Shown piece by piece: positions 44,491-53,624 of a stretch of DNA of 64,000 bases. This DNA is from Arthrobacter sp. H16F315. Its GTDB lineage: Bacteria > Actinomycetota > Actinomycetes > Actinomycetales > Micrococcaceae. The notes below the pieces were generated by a model, which worked only from the letters and a program-made list of their open reading frames with translations, was not told where the DNA came from and made no database searches. The stretch spans positions 992,001 to 1,056,000 of the forward strand of contig NZ_JAMXSS010000002.1 of assembly GCF_024124825.1 (NCBI RefSeq), in the 5' to 3' direction. How positions within the stretch are numbered: position 1 is the first letter of the stretch; every line of letters starts with the position of its first letter. The position numbers and the translations under genes are program-made.

Positions 44491-45237
44491 TTACTCAGGG
44501 GCCGGAGGTGCCACGGTGCCGGCCGTCTCGCCGCCGTCAATCACGAACTCGGCGCCGGTGACAAACGAGGACTCGTCAGCCGCCAGGTACACCGCAAGAG
44601 CCGCGATCTCCGGCGGTTGTCCGGTCCGGTGCAGCGGGACATGTCCAGTGTCGAACGTCATGCCCGCGGTCATGGGGGTCTCGATGACGCCGGGATGGAC
44701 GGAGTTGACCCGGATGCCGGAGCTGCCGAGATCCAGGGCGGCACTTTTGGTCAGGCCGCGAACACCGTACTTTGACGCCGTGTATCCGGAGAGCTGCTCG
44801 TAGCCGCGCAGCCCGGCGATCGAGGAGACGTTGATGATGGCGCCGCCCCCGGCCCGCGTCAGCGCTGGCGCGGCGGCCTTGATGCCGTTGAAAACACCGG
44901 TGAGGTTAACGTCGATGATCCGGGCCCACTGTTCCTGCGGATACTCGTCGATTCGGCCGAACGTCACTATGCCGGCGTTGTTGACCAGGATACTGAGGCT
45001 GCCGAAGTCGGTTTCGGCCGCCGCCACTGCCGCGTCCCAGTCTGCCGGCTTCGTGACGTCCAGATGTACATAGCGAAGGCCGGCACCGAGAGTCCCGGCC
45101 AACTGCCGGCCATCCTCATCCAGGACGTCGCCGGCTACCACTTTCGCCCCCTCGGCAAGGAAGCGCTCCGCAATGGCTGCACCGATGCCGCGGGCTCCGC
45201 CGCTGACCAGGGCCACTTTGCCGTCCAACCGTCCCAT
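44491..45237 (-). CDS. Short-chain dehydrogenase/reductase
   Basis: A 248-residue classical SDR. It has the cofactor motif SGGARGIGAAIA, the NNAGIV motif, the catalytic Ser-Tyr-Lys triad in INVSSIAGLRGYEQLSGYTASKYG, and the HPGVIETPM loop. The closest functional groups are glucose 1-dehydrogenase, hydroxysteroid and cyclopentanol dehydrogenases. The ATG has GAGGACT upstream. Upstream of the LDH gene by 12 bases, it is the first gene of a two-gene unit that handles alcohol or hydroxyacid substrates. Confidence 0.9.
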   Translation of the reverse strand: MGRLDGKVALVSGGARGIGAAIAERFLAEGAKVVAGDVLDEDGRQLAGTLGAGLRYVHLDVTKPADWDAAVAAAETDFGSLSILVNNAGIVTFGRIDEYPQEQWARIIDVNLTGVFNGIKAAAPALTRAGGGAIINVSSIAGLRGYEQLSGYTASKYGVRGLTKSAALDLGSSGIRVNSVHPGVIETPMTAGMTFDTGHVPLHRTGQPPEIAALAVYLAADESSFVTGAEFVIDGGETAGTVAPPAPE

Positions 45238-45419
45238 AACCGAGTCCTCTTCGGGAGTGAGCCTTCCCAGGGACGCAGCCGTCCGGGCTCGTCCATAAGC
45301 TCACCAAGGACGGCCGGGCTTGGGCAGGGCCGTTGGACCCTACGCGGCGGGAACGACGGCGGCGCGGGGCGGCAGTCTTAGTACCGCCCCGGCGGTGTCA
45401 ACTCGAGCGCGGTGTCAGC

Positions 45420-46037
45420 TCACAGGTGCTGGATGCCTGCCCGTTGCATGGCGTCCTTGTAGACCTCGACGTTTTTGCTCAGGAGTTCTTCCTGCTTGGC
45501 TGCCGAGACGGCAAAGGCGCGGCCGCCCAGCGCGGTGGCCTTGTAGATCTTCACGCCCCTGTTCTTCAGGGAGGAGTGGTAGGTCTTCTCGAAGAGCGTC
45601 AGGAAAGCGTGCGCGTCGGCACCGTGGGCGATGACGGCGGAGACGCGCTTGTTGATCTTGAGGAACTGGCGGAACGGCCGCAGGCCGTCGGTCTTCTCTT
45701 GTACGTTCAGCGCCGAGGGGAGCTCGGGATCGCGGACCCAAGGGTAGGCGTTCCACGGCATAACGTAGCGGGCTTCGAGTTCAACGGCTTCGTAGATGGA
45801 CGTGGCGCGGCGGGCGGTCTCGTCATCGTTGAAATGGGAAACGAAGCCCGACTCGGTGCCCTTGCCCGGGGCGATGTGGAGGCTGACGATCCGGCACTCA
45901 TCCTCGTCGTGGACGGGGTCAATGTACGGGACGACCGACCCCGGCTTCTTTTCCATGAGTTCGTCGCAAAGCTGTGTAACGGCGGCGATATTCGGTTCTT
46001 GCAGCAGGGTCTTCTTTTCGTCCCAGTCAATCGTCAC
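45420..46037 (-). CDS. Conserved hypothetical protein, possibly uracil-DNA-glycosylase fold
   Basis: A 205-residue soluble protein. The GTG start has GGGAG upstream. Segments such as YVMPWNAYPWVRDPE and VSAVIAHGADAHAFLTLF resemble, loosely, the N-P-W loop and the third core strand of UDG-superfamily proteins, and there is a late TYHSS. I cannot confirm the catalytic residues, so this is a tentative fold suggestion. It is divergent from the GH3 gene over a 450-base gap that holds a long hairpin. Confidence 0.6.
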   Translation of the reverse strand: MTIDWDEKKTLLQEPNIAAVTQLCDELMEKKPGSVVPYIDPVHDEDECRIVSLHIAPGKGTESGFVSHFNDDETARRATSIYEAVELEARYVMPWNAYPWVRDPELPSALNVQEKTDGLRPFRQFLKINKRVSAVIAHGADAHAFLTLFEKTYHSSLKNRGVKIYKATALGGRAFAVSAAKQEELLSKNVEVYKDAMQRAGIQHL

Positions 46038-46134
46038 GATTTCTCCCTCAGCGCTCGGCGTCCAGAATCAGGCGTCTTGTTCCACTCTACGCTTTTTTGG
46101 GCGCGGGGGCGTCGGTTGGCCTCGGATAGCGGCC

Positions 46135-46189
46135 GGGCACGGTCAGGGCAATGGTCCCGGAAGTCGGGACCTTTGCCCTAGCCGTGCCC
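46135..46189. other. Long hairpin in the 450-base gap before the GH3 gene
   Basis: Arms of 25 bases (46135-46159 and 46165-46189) pair with only three mismatches around the 5-base loop GAAGT; the inner part GGTCCCG-GAAGT-CGGGACC is perfect. It sits between two divergent genes, so it terminates neither of them. The remaining gap (46038-46487) holds no gene I can support; a possible -10 TAGCGT (46484-46489) lies at the GH3 start. Confidence 0.6.
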
Positions 46190-46487
46190 GCGGCCCGGGC
46201 GTACGCTTAAAACGCCTGCAGGTAACCATCTGATTCAGCCGGGTCGTTCTGGACATAAAAATGTCCGAGCCAGCTCATAGCGAGATCGCGAAGGTACCTG
46301 CAGGCCTCGCATTTAAGCAGGCGGCGCCAGGCTCGGCGACGGCAGTGGCAGTGGCTGTGTGGCATCGGCGTCCATCCGAGCCTCTGGTTTCATCCACCAG
46401 CCGCGGGCAAGATGGAACCCATCCTCAGGTCCCCAATCCGCCGCGGCCCGCAATTCCATGCCCGGGCTGACCCGAAAGCAGGCTAGC

Positions 46488-48620
46488 GTGAACTCAGAAG
46501 CGATGGAACGGGCCCGGGAAGCCGAGGCGCAACTGACGGATGACGAGCGCTTCTCGCTCCTGATCAGCGTTATGGGCACCAATGCAGTGCTCACCGATAA
46601 AGATCCGCGCATCCCGGACGGCGTCCCGATGAGCGCCGGTTACACGCCCGGGATTCCGAGGCTGGGCATCCCGGGCCTGCTGATGACCGACGCGAGCCTG
46701 GGCGTGACAAACCCGGGCTACCGGGAAGGGGACACCGCGACGGCGCTCCCGGCGTCAATCGCCCTGGGCGCCAGCTTCAACCCCGTGCTCGCCCGCAGAT
46801 CCGGGCAGCTGATTGGCAGGGAGGCCAGGAGCAGAGGGCTCAACGTCCTGCTCGCCGGCGGACTGAACCTGCACCGCGACCCGCGAAACGGCCGGAACTT
46901 TGAGTACCTCTCCGAGGACCCCTGGCTCACCGGAGTCCTTGGCGCGGAGTCGGTCGAGGGCATCCAGGGCGAGCAGGTGATCTCCACGGTGAAGCACTTT
47001 TCGCTGAACTGCAACGAAACCAACCGGCACTGGCTGGACGCGGTCATCGACCCGGCAGCGCACCGGGAATCCGACCTGCTCGCATTTGAGATCGCCATCG
47101 AACGCGCCCGGCCCGGATCGGTCATGACCGGTTACAACAAAATCAACGGCACCTATGCGGGCGGCAACGAGGGGCTGCTGCAGGGCATCCTGAAAGGCGC
47201 CTGGGGCTTTCCCGGCTGGGTCATGTCCGACTGGGGTGCTACGCCCAGCTGGGACTTTGCGCTGCAGGGCCAGGACCAGGAATCCGGCGTTCAGATTGAC
47301 GTCATGATGTGGGGGCAAGAGAGCTTCACCGCACCGCTGCGTGCGGCCTTCGAGTCGGGCGAATTTCCCAAGCAGCGCCTGTCCGAGATGGTGCAGCGTA
47401 TCCTCTACGCCATTTTCGACGTCGGCATCGACGACTGGGAGGGAACGCCCGACGTCGACCCGGCCGCCCATGCCGCCGTTGCCCTGGAGACGGCACGGCA
47501 GGGGATTGTCCTACTCAAGAACGACGGTGTGCTCCCGCTGGAGGTGCCGTCCACCGCCGTTGGACGGTTCAAAATTGCCGTCATCGGGGGACATGCCCAA
47601 CTGGGCGTCCCCGCCGGATGCGGCTCCAGCGCCGTCACCCCGCCCGGCGGATACGCCGAAATCCACTCGATCGGCGGCCCCGGCATTATGGGCAGCATGC
47701 GGAACCTGTACCTGCTGCCGTCCTCGCCGCTGGCAGAACTGCAGAAGCTGCTGCCGGACGCCGAGATCGAGTACGACCCCGGAATGAACCCCGGGGAGGC
47801 GGTGCTGCTGGCACGTCGTTCCGATGTCGCCATCGTTTTTGGAATCCGGGTCGAGGGCGAAGGCTATGACAACGCTGACCTGTCCCTGCCGTGGGGGCAG
47901 GACACCGTAATCGACGCTGTTGCGGGTGCGAACTCGAACACCGTCGTCGTCCTCGAGACCGGCAACCCCGTGGCGATGCCGTGGCTCCCGAAGGTCAGCG
48001 CCGTGCTGGCGGCCTGGTACCCCGGCCAGTGCGGTGGCCAGGCGATCGCCGAAATCCTCGCCGGTGTCACCAACCCGTCCGGAAAACTCCCGCTGACCTT
48101 CCCGAAAGATCTGGACCAGACACCGCGGCCGGTACTGCCGGGCCTCGGCACACCGTGGGGTACCCCAACGACGGTCACCTACAACGAGGGATCCGACGTC
48201 GGGTACCGCTGGTTCGCAAAGGCCGGGAAGAAACCCCTGTTCCCTTTCGGCCACGGGCTCAGCTACACCCGCTTCGGCTATGGAAACCTGACAGTGCAGG
48301 ACCGTGGCGGGGTGCGGGCCGAAGTTACAGTCACCAATGAAGGGCCGCGCCCCGGGGCCGATGTGCCCCAGCTTTACCTCCTTGAGGACCCTGCGGGACC
48401 CCGGATGCGTCTGCTCGGCTTCGAGCGTGTGGACCTCGAGCCCGGCGAATCACGGACCGTCGAGCTGACTGTTGATCCGCGGCTGCTGGCCTGCTATAGC
48501 ACCGGGCGCGGGCAGTGGCATATCGCCGCAGGCAACTACCGGCTGGCTCTCGGTCACTCGGCCGGCGACTGCAGCCTTGAAGCTGACGTGTACCTGGCCG
48601 AGTCGTGGTTCGGGCGTTAG
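46488..48620 (+). CDS. Glycoside hydrolase family 3 beta-glucosidase-like enzyme
   Basis: About 710 residues. The N-terminal GH3 barrel holds DPRNGRNFEYLSEDPWLTG, VKHFSLNCNETNRHW (the KHF substrate motif) and the nucleophile D248 in GWVMSDWGA. The C-terminal GH3 domain follows, and the end is a fibronectin-III-like domain (VTVTNEGPRPGADVPQLYL). The protein lacks a signal peptide, so it acts inside the cell on imported oligosaccharides or glycosides. The start is uncertain: the GTG at 46488 or the ATG at 46503, which begins MERAREAEAQLTDDER, are both possible. It may work with the nearby peptide and sugar transporters, but none is linked. Confidence 0.9.
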   Translation: MNSEAMERAREAEAQLTDDERFSLLISVMGTNAVLTDKDPRIPDGVPMSAGYTPGIPRLGIPGLLMTDASLGVTNPGYREGDTATALPASIALGASFNPVLARRSGQLIGREARSRGLNVLLAGGLNLHRDPRNGRNFEYLSEDPWLTGVLGAESVEGIQGEQVISTVKHFSLNCNETNRHWLDAVIDPAAHRESDLLAFEIAIERARPGSVMTGYNKINGTYAGGNEGLLQGILKGAWGFPGWVMSDWGATPSWDFALQGQDQESGVQIDVMMWGQESFTAPLRAAFESGEFPKQRLSEMVQRILYAIFDVGIDDWEGTPDVDPAAHAAVALETARQGIVLLKNDGVLPLEVPSTAVGRFKIAVIGGHAQLGVPAGCGSSAVTPPGGYAEIHSIGGPGIMGSMRNLYLLPSSPLAELQKLLPDAEIEYDPGMNPGEAVLLARRSDVAIVFGIRVEGEGYDNADLSLPWGQDTVIDAVAGANSNTVVVLETGNPVAMPWLPKVSAVLAAWYPGQCGGQAIAEILAGVTNPSGKLPLTFPKDLDQTPRPVLPGLGTPWGTPTTVTYNEGSDVGYRWFAKAGKKPLFPFGHGLSYTRFGYGNLTVQDRGGVRAEVTVTNEGPRPGADVPQLYLLEDPAGPRMRLLGFERVDLEPGESRTVELTVDPRLLACYSTGRGQWHIAAGNYRLALGHSAGDCSLEADVYLAESWFGR

Positions 48621-48664
48621 CCATTAGCTGGCCAGGGGCGGATTTCGCGGGATGAAGGTCGGAT

Positions 48665-50032
48665 TCAGGCCGCGGCCGATGCCGTAGGTCCCGGGAGTGG
48701 CGGTGCGGTGGAGCGGTAGTGGTGGCCGGTGGGGGTATGGATTTCGAGGGTGTGTCTGGGTCCTGGCCGGGGCCGGACGGTCCAACCAGGGGTTTCTTTG
48801 ACGTGGTTGCAGGCTTCGCAGAGCCCGGCGCCGTTGGCTTGAGTGGTACGGCCGCCGTGGTGCCAGGGAATGATGTGGTCCAGGTGCCGAATGGGGGCGT
48901 CGCAGAACGGGGTGCGGCAGGTGTTGTCCCGGACCTGGATGAGGCGGCGGAGCCCGGGCGGGAAGAGCCGGGCGCGGGAGTCCATGGCGACCAGTTCCCC
49001 GGTGCCCGGGGCGGTGTAGAGCCGGCGGAGCCAGACGTTCAGGGCATGACTCGCAGCGGTGTCGGCGTCAGGGTCGTCGTCGGCCTCCGCGGGGTTCCCC
49101 GTGCCGGGCTCCTTCCTATTACCGGCGTGTGTGAGCATCTCGCGGGCCCAGCCGGCGGGGACGATGCCGTAGCCGGGGAGGCGGGCGGGTTCGCTGTCGC
49201 CCTGGAAGAGGGTGCGGTCGGTCAGGACGAGCTGGATTTCGATGCCCCTGATCCCGCCGGCCTTTCCGGTGGTGCCTTCGACGAGGGCGTCGGCCATGAG
49301 CTGCCCGCGGGTCCGAGGGTCCCCGCCGGCGCGGAGGGCGTCGGCGTGCCGGGTCAGGGCGGCGTGGACGGAAACACCGCCGGCGACGGGGAGCAGGGCG
49401 GTGAGGTAGCACATGGTGTCCGGGGCCGGGCGGAGGCTGACGTGGCGTTCGGCGGCGGCGTGGCTGGCGCGCTGGGTGACGGTGCGGGGGTCCAGCCGGT
49501 AGGCGGCGGTCCGGGCTGCGGCAATGATGCCCCGGTCCCCGGTCCCGTCGAAGGTTCCGGTGTTGGGGGCGAGTTCGGCGTCGACGGCGGCCCGGTCGGC
49601 CGCGGAGAGGCAGGCGGTTTCCTTCACGAGCAAGGTGGCGCGCCATTCGTTGAGCTGCCCGCTCTCGAGCGCCGCGAGGGTGTGGGGCATTTCGGTGACG
49701 AGGGCTTTGGCCAGGCCCAGGAGCCGTCCGCCGCGGGCTGGGGATTCCCGCCGGGCCAGCGCGATCTGCGCGCCGACCCCGGCTCCCAGCTCCGCGGCCG
49801 GCATCCCCAGGTCCCGCTGTTCGCGGCGCTGGATCAGCTCGAAGGCGACGGACAGGCGGGCCTGACGGGCAGCCAGGGCAGACTTCTGGTCCTCCAAGGA
49901 CCGGATCTCAGCAATCAAGCGCACACCGTCCAGATCCGGCGCGACCCCGCTCAGTGGCATGGCTGCATCTTCGGTGACCGCCACACCAACCGCCGCTTCC
50001 AGAACCACGTCGGGCCCCTGCTTGCCGTCCAT
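48665..50032 (-). CDS. DUF222 domain protein with C-terminal HNH endonuclease (13E12-type)
   Basis: A 455-residue protein. The N-terminal 300 residues form a DUF222 domain, common in multi-copy actinobacterial proteins. The C-terminal HNH nuclease is complete: [45 protein letters not shown], with the CxxC-like cysteines, the HxxH pair and the terminal asparagine and histidine. Such genes behave like a dispersed repeat family; the function is unknown, perhaps a homing or defence nuclease. The ATG lies 6 bases after TAGCCT, a leaderless start. It is divergent from the GIY-YIG-like gene. Confidence 0.9.
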   Translation of the reverse strand: MDGKQGPDVVLEAAVGVAVTEDAAMPLSGVAPDLDGVRLIAEIRSLEDQKSALAARQARLSVAFELIQRREQRDLGMPAAELGAGVGAQIALARRESPARGGRLLGLAKALVTEMPHTLAALESGQLNEWRATLLVKETACLSAADRAAVDAELAPNTGTFDGTGDRGIIAAARTAAYRLDPRTVTQRASHAAAERHVSLRPAPDTMCYLTALLPVAGGVSVHAALTRHADALRAGGDPRTRGQLMADALVEGTTGKAGGIRGIEIQLVLTDRTLFQGDSEPARLPGYGIVPAGWAREMLTHAGNRKEPGTGNPAEADDDPDADTAASHALNVWLRRLYTAPGTGELVAMDSRARLFPPGLRRLIQVRDNTCRTPFCDAPIRHLDHIIPWHHGGRTTQANGAGLCEACNHVKETPGWTVRPRPGPRHTLEIHTPTGHHYRSTAPPLPGPTASAAA

Positions 50033-50038
50033 GGAATC

Positions 50039-50044
50039 AGGCTA
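50039..50044 (-). promoter_or_regulatory. Leaderless -10 box of the DUF222-HNH gene
   Basis: On the minus strand TAGCCT (50044-50039), 6 bases, ATG (50032). Confidence 0.55.
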
Positions 50045-50130
50045 CCGGGCACCTGCGACATTAAAGAGGCCCCGGAACCTGCGTATCCGTAAGCTTGAAG
50101 GAACGCCCCGCGCCCCGATCCAAGGAACCC

Positions 50131-50640
50131 ATGCCGATCAACAGACAAACGCTGAAACAGGACGGGTTCACCGGTTTCCGCCCGCTCGGAGACCTTGATA
50201 TCAACCGGATCCCGCAGAAACCCGGGATTTTCGCCGTGCTGCAGCCGGAGGGCTTCCGGCAGCAGTTCCTGGCCAAGAGCACGGCCGGCATCTTCAAGAA
50301 GAAGGACCCCACCCTGACGGCCAAAGCGCTCGCTGCCGAATGGGTCGACGGCGCCGACGTCCTCTACGTGGGGAAGGCCGGCCCCGGCAGCAAGGGCAAC
50401 CGCGGACTGCGCCGGCAGATCCAGGAATTCGTCGACTTCGGCATCGGCAAACCACCCGGCCACTGGGACGGCCGGCTGATCTGGCAGCTCGCCGCCGCCG
50501 GGTCGCTTGTCGTCGCGTGGAAAGAGCTGCCTGTTGAGCAGCTCCATGCGGCCGAGGCCGGACACCACGCCGCGTTTGTGGATCAGTACGGACGGCTGCC
50601 CTACGCCAACCTGGTCCAGGCCCGGGTCAAGGGCAGCTAG
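50131..50640 (+). CDS. GIY-YIG-like nuclease-fold protein
   Basis: A 169-residue protein. The core resembles a GIY-YIG domain: PGIFAVL takes the place of GIY, DVLYVGKAG the place of YIG-K, then a basic helix GLRRQIQEF, and near the end an E-containing helix and YGRLPYANL, like the late E and N of the family. Residues between about 35 and 65 form an insertion. I call this from motif order, not from a database. AAGGA lies 4 bases before the ATG; the frame is open back to 50095. It starts divergently from the DUF222-HNH nuclease. Its stop overlaps the amidohydrolase stop by 4 bases. Confidence 0.6.
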   Translation: MPINRQTLKQDGFTGFRPLGDLDINRIPQKPGIFAVLQPEGFRQQFLAKSTAGIFKKKDPTLTAKALAAEWVDGADVLYVGKAGPGSKGNRGLRRQIQEFVDFGIGKPPGHWDGRLIWQLAAAGSLVVAWKELPVEQLHAAEAGHHAAFVDQYGRLPYANLVQARVKGS

Positions 50641-52133
50641 CTCCAGGCTGCCCCGCCGTGCGTAAAGCGCCCCGCCACGAGCGTTGCAGCCACCGGCATC
50701 GCCGCGAAGACAGCATCGGATACCGCCAGCGGGTCGCCGTCGAGTACCGCGAGATCCGCCGGATCCCCCACCCGGATCCTGCCCCGCCCGCGTGTTGACG
50801 CCGTCAGGGCATCCTGCCGCGTGAGTGCCTGCTCCGGGTGCCAAGGGTTTCGACCGTCCTGCCGCGCCCGGGTGGTGGCCGCCGACATTGCGGTCCACGG
50901 TTCCAGCGGCGCCACTGGTGCGTCGGAGCCCAGCGCCAGCGTCGCACCGGCGGACAGCAGTGACCGGAGCGGGAACGCCCGGTCGGTGCGCCCCGCCCAG
51001 TTGGAATCGGCGGCATCGCGGTCGTCCAGGGCATGGGCGGGCTGGACACTCGCCGTCAGGCCGAGTTGTCCGAAGCGGGCGAAGTCCTGGCCGCGGACGA
51101 ACTGGGCGTGCTCGATCCGCCCGGCGATCCCGGCCGCGGCGAAGGCATTCAGGGCCACCTCGTTGGCGCCGTCGCCGATTGCGTGCACGGCCGGGACAAA
51201 GCCGGACTCTTTGGCCCGGACCAGCAGTTCCAGCAGTTCGGCCTCGCTCACAGTGAGCAGCCCGCGGCCGCCGTGCGGGTAAGGGTCCACGCAGAAGGCG
51301 GTGCGGGTGTTCAACGAGCCGTCGATCAGCACCTTCAGCGGGCCCACCCGCAGCAGGCCCGCCCCGCCGTCGAGTTCCTGCCCGGTCCGCATCCCCTCCG
51401 CAATGGCCCGGGCCAGATCCCGCGGATAGACGCCGGCCTCCACCCGGAACGAATCAAAGCCGGCAGCAACGCGACGCCGCCAGACGCCGGCGTTCCACGT
51501 CATTTCGAAATCAACAATCCCCACGATCCCGCGCGCGGCCGCAGCCTGCGCCGACCCCCGCACCCAGGCATCCACCACGGCATCGGGCAGTTTGCCCAAC
51601 TCACGGGTCAGTTCGAAGGCCGGCTCCTCGCGCAGCAGCCCTGAGGCGTCCACAGTCAGGCCATAACGGCGAGCCGCCGCACTGTTGAGCCAGACGCAGT
51701 GCAGGTCGTGGCTCAGCAGCGCCACCGGCACGCCCCCGGTGGCGCCGTCGAGCAGCTCCAGGCTCGGGACATCCGCCCAGAGAGCGTCGCGGAAGCCGAC
51801 GCCCACCACCGTCATGCCGCCGGCGCTATGGCTGGCGAGACGGGAACTGACGACGTCGGCTGCCGCATGCGCCGAGGCGGCGCCGGCGAGATCGATCCGG
51901 TTGGCGGCGAGGGCCCACTGGGTCATATGGACATGTTCATCCCACAACCCCGGGATAAGGTAGCGGCCGCCCAGATCCGCCACCCGGGATGCAGCGACAG
52001 CCGGCAGTCCGGCGCGTGCGATCCGCGACACCACCCCGCCGCTTAGGTGCAGGTCATACAGCGTCGTCCCGCCGGGGAAGCGCGCCGAGGCGAGAACGAG
52101 GTCATTGCGGGGAACGTGAGCAGTCTCGGGCAT
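50637..52133 (-). CDS. Metal-dependent amidohydrolase (YtcJ-like)
   Basis: A 498-residue amidohydrolase of the YtcJ/TIM-barrel type. The N-terminal metal ligands lie in GLWDEHVHM (H-x-H), later ones in PAVHAIGDGANEVAL and IEHAQFV, and the barrel-closing aspartate in LALGSDAPVAPLEPW. Function in other members is N-substituted amide or formamide hydrolysis; the substrate here is unknown. The frame continues upstream, but TACCCT (52146-52141), 7 bases, ATG (52133) marks a leaderless start. It converges on the GIY-YIG-like gene. Confidence 0.88.
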   Translation of the reverse strand: MPETAHVPRNDLVLASARFPGGTTLYDLHLSGGVVSRIARAGLPAVAASRVADLGGRYLIPGLWDEHVHMTQWALAANRIDLAGAASAHAAADVVSSRLASHSAGGMTVVGVGFRDALWADVPSLELLDGATGGVPVALLSHDLHCVWLNSAAARRYGLTVDASGLLREEPAFELTRELGKLPDAVVDAWVRGSAQAAAARGIVGIVDFEMTWNAGVWRRRVAAGFDSFRVEAGVYPRDLARAIAEGMRTGQELDGGAGLLRVGPLKVLIDGSLNTRTAFCVDPYPHGGRGLLTVSEAELLELLVRAKESGFVPAVHAIGDGANEVALNAFAAAGIAGRIEHAQFVRGQDFARFGQLGLTASVQPAHALDDRDAADSNWAGRTDRAFPLRSLLSAGATLALGSDAPVAPLEPWTAMSAATTRARQDGRNPWHPEQALTRQDALTASTRGRGRIRVGDPADLAVLDGDPLAVSDAVFAAMPVAATLVAGRFTHGGAAWS

Positions 52134-52515
52134 AGGACACAGGGTATGGGCCGGAGCGCAATGCGCCAATCCGGACCCTCCGCCGCCGCCGGCTGCCAGG
52201 GGTCGGGCCGGACACGGGACTTTCGCCCCTTACCCGGGTAACGGGCACCCGCGAGGCTGGATTCGTAGCGGTTCCTGCACGGGCATTGGGGGATGAACCG
52301 CTTGCATGTGGGTGGTCCGGGTCCCGCTTTTCCCGCTCGAGCCTTGGGGAAGGAATGGCGTCCTGCCCACGGGCTGCGCGGGAGGTATGCATCTCCGTGC
52401 CCCACGGGCAGCAGGTAAGCCGTGGCGGCACTTTCGACGTCCACGACGCTTCGTTCACACCGTGCCGGCACCGCGTGGCCAATGCACCGGCCGTCACCAC
52501 AATCAAGGAGAACGC
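52134..52515. other. Non-coding stretch between the amidohydrolase and alcohol dehydrogenase genes
   Basis: This 382-base divergent gap holds the amidohydrolase promoter (TACCCT 52146-52141) and the alcohol dehydrogenase upstream region with its AAGGAG (52505-52510). A perfect 12-bp palindrome TTACCCGGGTAA (52230-52241) is the only other clear element. Open frames crossing it have no ribosome-binding sites and unnatural composition, so I do not call a gene. Confidence 0.5.
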
Positions 52516-53571
52516 ATGAAAGCCCTCGTTTATGGCGGTCCAGGAGAGAAGTCCTGGACCGACGTCCCCGATCCCAAGATCCAGAATCCCAGCGATGTGA
52601 TTGTCAAAGTGGACACTACAACGATCTGCGGGACAGACCTCCATATCCTCAAAGGTGATGTCCCTGCCGTCACCAAAGGCCGGATTCTGGGCCACGAGGG
52701 CGTGGGGACCATCACCGAAACCGGCTCGTCGGTCACCAGCCTGAAGGTGGGCGACCGCGTTATCATCTCGTGCATCAAGTCCTGCGGCCACTGCGCCAAC
52801 TGCAAGACCGGCCTCTACTCGCACTGTATGGGCGGGGAGGGTGCAGCCGGCATCGGCTGGGTTTTTGGGCACTTGATCGACGGCACCCAGGCCGAATACG
52901 TCAGGGTCCCCTACGCCGAAAACTCCCTCCATTTGCTCCCCGAGGGCGTCACCGATGAACAGGCAGTGATGCTTTCCGACATCCTTCCTACCGGCTTCGA
53001 GATCGGGGTGCAGTACGGCCGCGTCAAGCCCGGCGATACGGTCGCCGTCGTCGGCGCGGGCCCGGTAGGCCTCGCCGCCATCGCCACCGCCGGGCTCTAC
53101 GGAGCTGCCACAGTCATCGCCGTCGATCTTGACGCGAACCGGTTGGAAAAGTCGCGGGAGTTCGGCGCCACCGACGTTGTCCTCTCCAGCGACCCAGACT
53201 GGAAGGATCAGGTGCTCGCGCTGACCGATGGTCAGGGTGTGGACGTGGCGATCGAGGCGGTCGGCATTCCGGCGACTTTCAGCATGTGTACTGAAATCGT
53301 GCGCCCCGGCGGCAACGTGGCCAACGTCGGTGTGCACGGCAAGTCCGTGGAGCTGCACGTGGAAAGCCTCTGGATCCAGAACATCAATATCAGCATGGGC
53401 CTGGTCAACGCGAACACCACCCCGATGCTGCTCAAACTCGTGGCTCAAAAGAAGGTTCCGGCGGAAAAGTTCGCCACCCACCACTTCACGTTTGACCAGT
53501 TCCTGGAGGCCTACGACACGTTTGCCCGTGCCGCGGAGACGAAGGCGCTCAAAGTAGTCATCACGGCATAA
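52516..53571 (+). CDS. Zinc-dependent alcohol dehydrogenase
   Basis: A 351-residue zinc medium-chain dehydrogenase. Catalytic zinc ligands are in TICGTDLHIL and GHEGVG. The structural zinc loop is CGHCANCKTGLYSHC. The NAD loop is VAVVGAGPVGLAAIATAGLYG and the next strand ends VIAVDLDANRLE. The sequence is close to formaldehyde/sorbitol/threonine dehydrogenase-like enzymes widely annotated as zinc-dependent alcohol dehydrogenase in soil actinobacteria. AAGGAG sits 5 bases before the ATG. Confidence 0.92.
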   Translation: MKALVYGGPGEKSWTDVPDPKIQNPSDVIVKVDTTTICGTDLHILKGDVPAVTKGRILGHEGVGTITETGSSVTSLKVGDRVIISCIKSCGHCANCKTGLYSHCMGGEGAAGIGWVFGHLIDGTQAEYVRVPYAENSLHLLPEGVTDEQAVMLSDILPTGFEIGVQYGRVKPGDTVAVVGAGPVGLAAIATAGLYGAATVIAVDLDANRLEKSREFGATDVVLSSDPDWKDQVLALTDGQGVDVAIEAVGIPATFSMCTEIVRPGGNVANVGVHGKSVELHVESLWIQNINISMGLVNANTTPMLLKLVAQKKVPAEKFATHHFTFDQFLEAYDTFARAAETKALKVVITA

Positions 53572-53624
53572 AAGCCCTGGTTGTCTGAGCAGGGTTATCC
53601 GAGTGATCTGAAAGGATGGCGGCC

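Noticed and set aside
48719..50092. A 457-codon plus-strand frame opposite the DUF222-HNH gene
   Set aside because: Repetitive Gly/Val-rich shadow of the nuclease gene; no ribosome-binding site.
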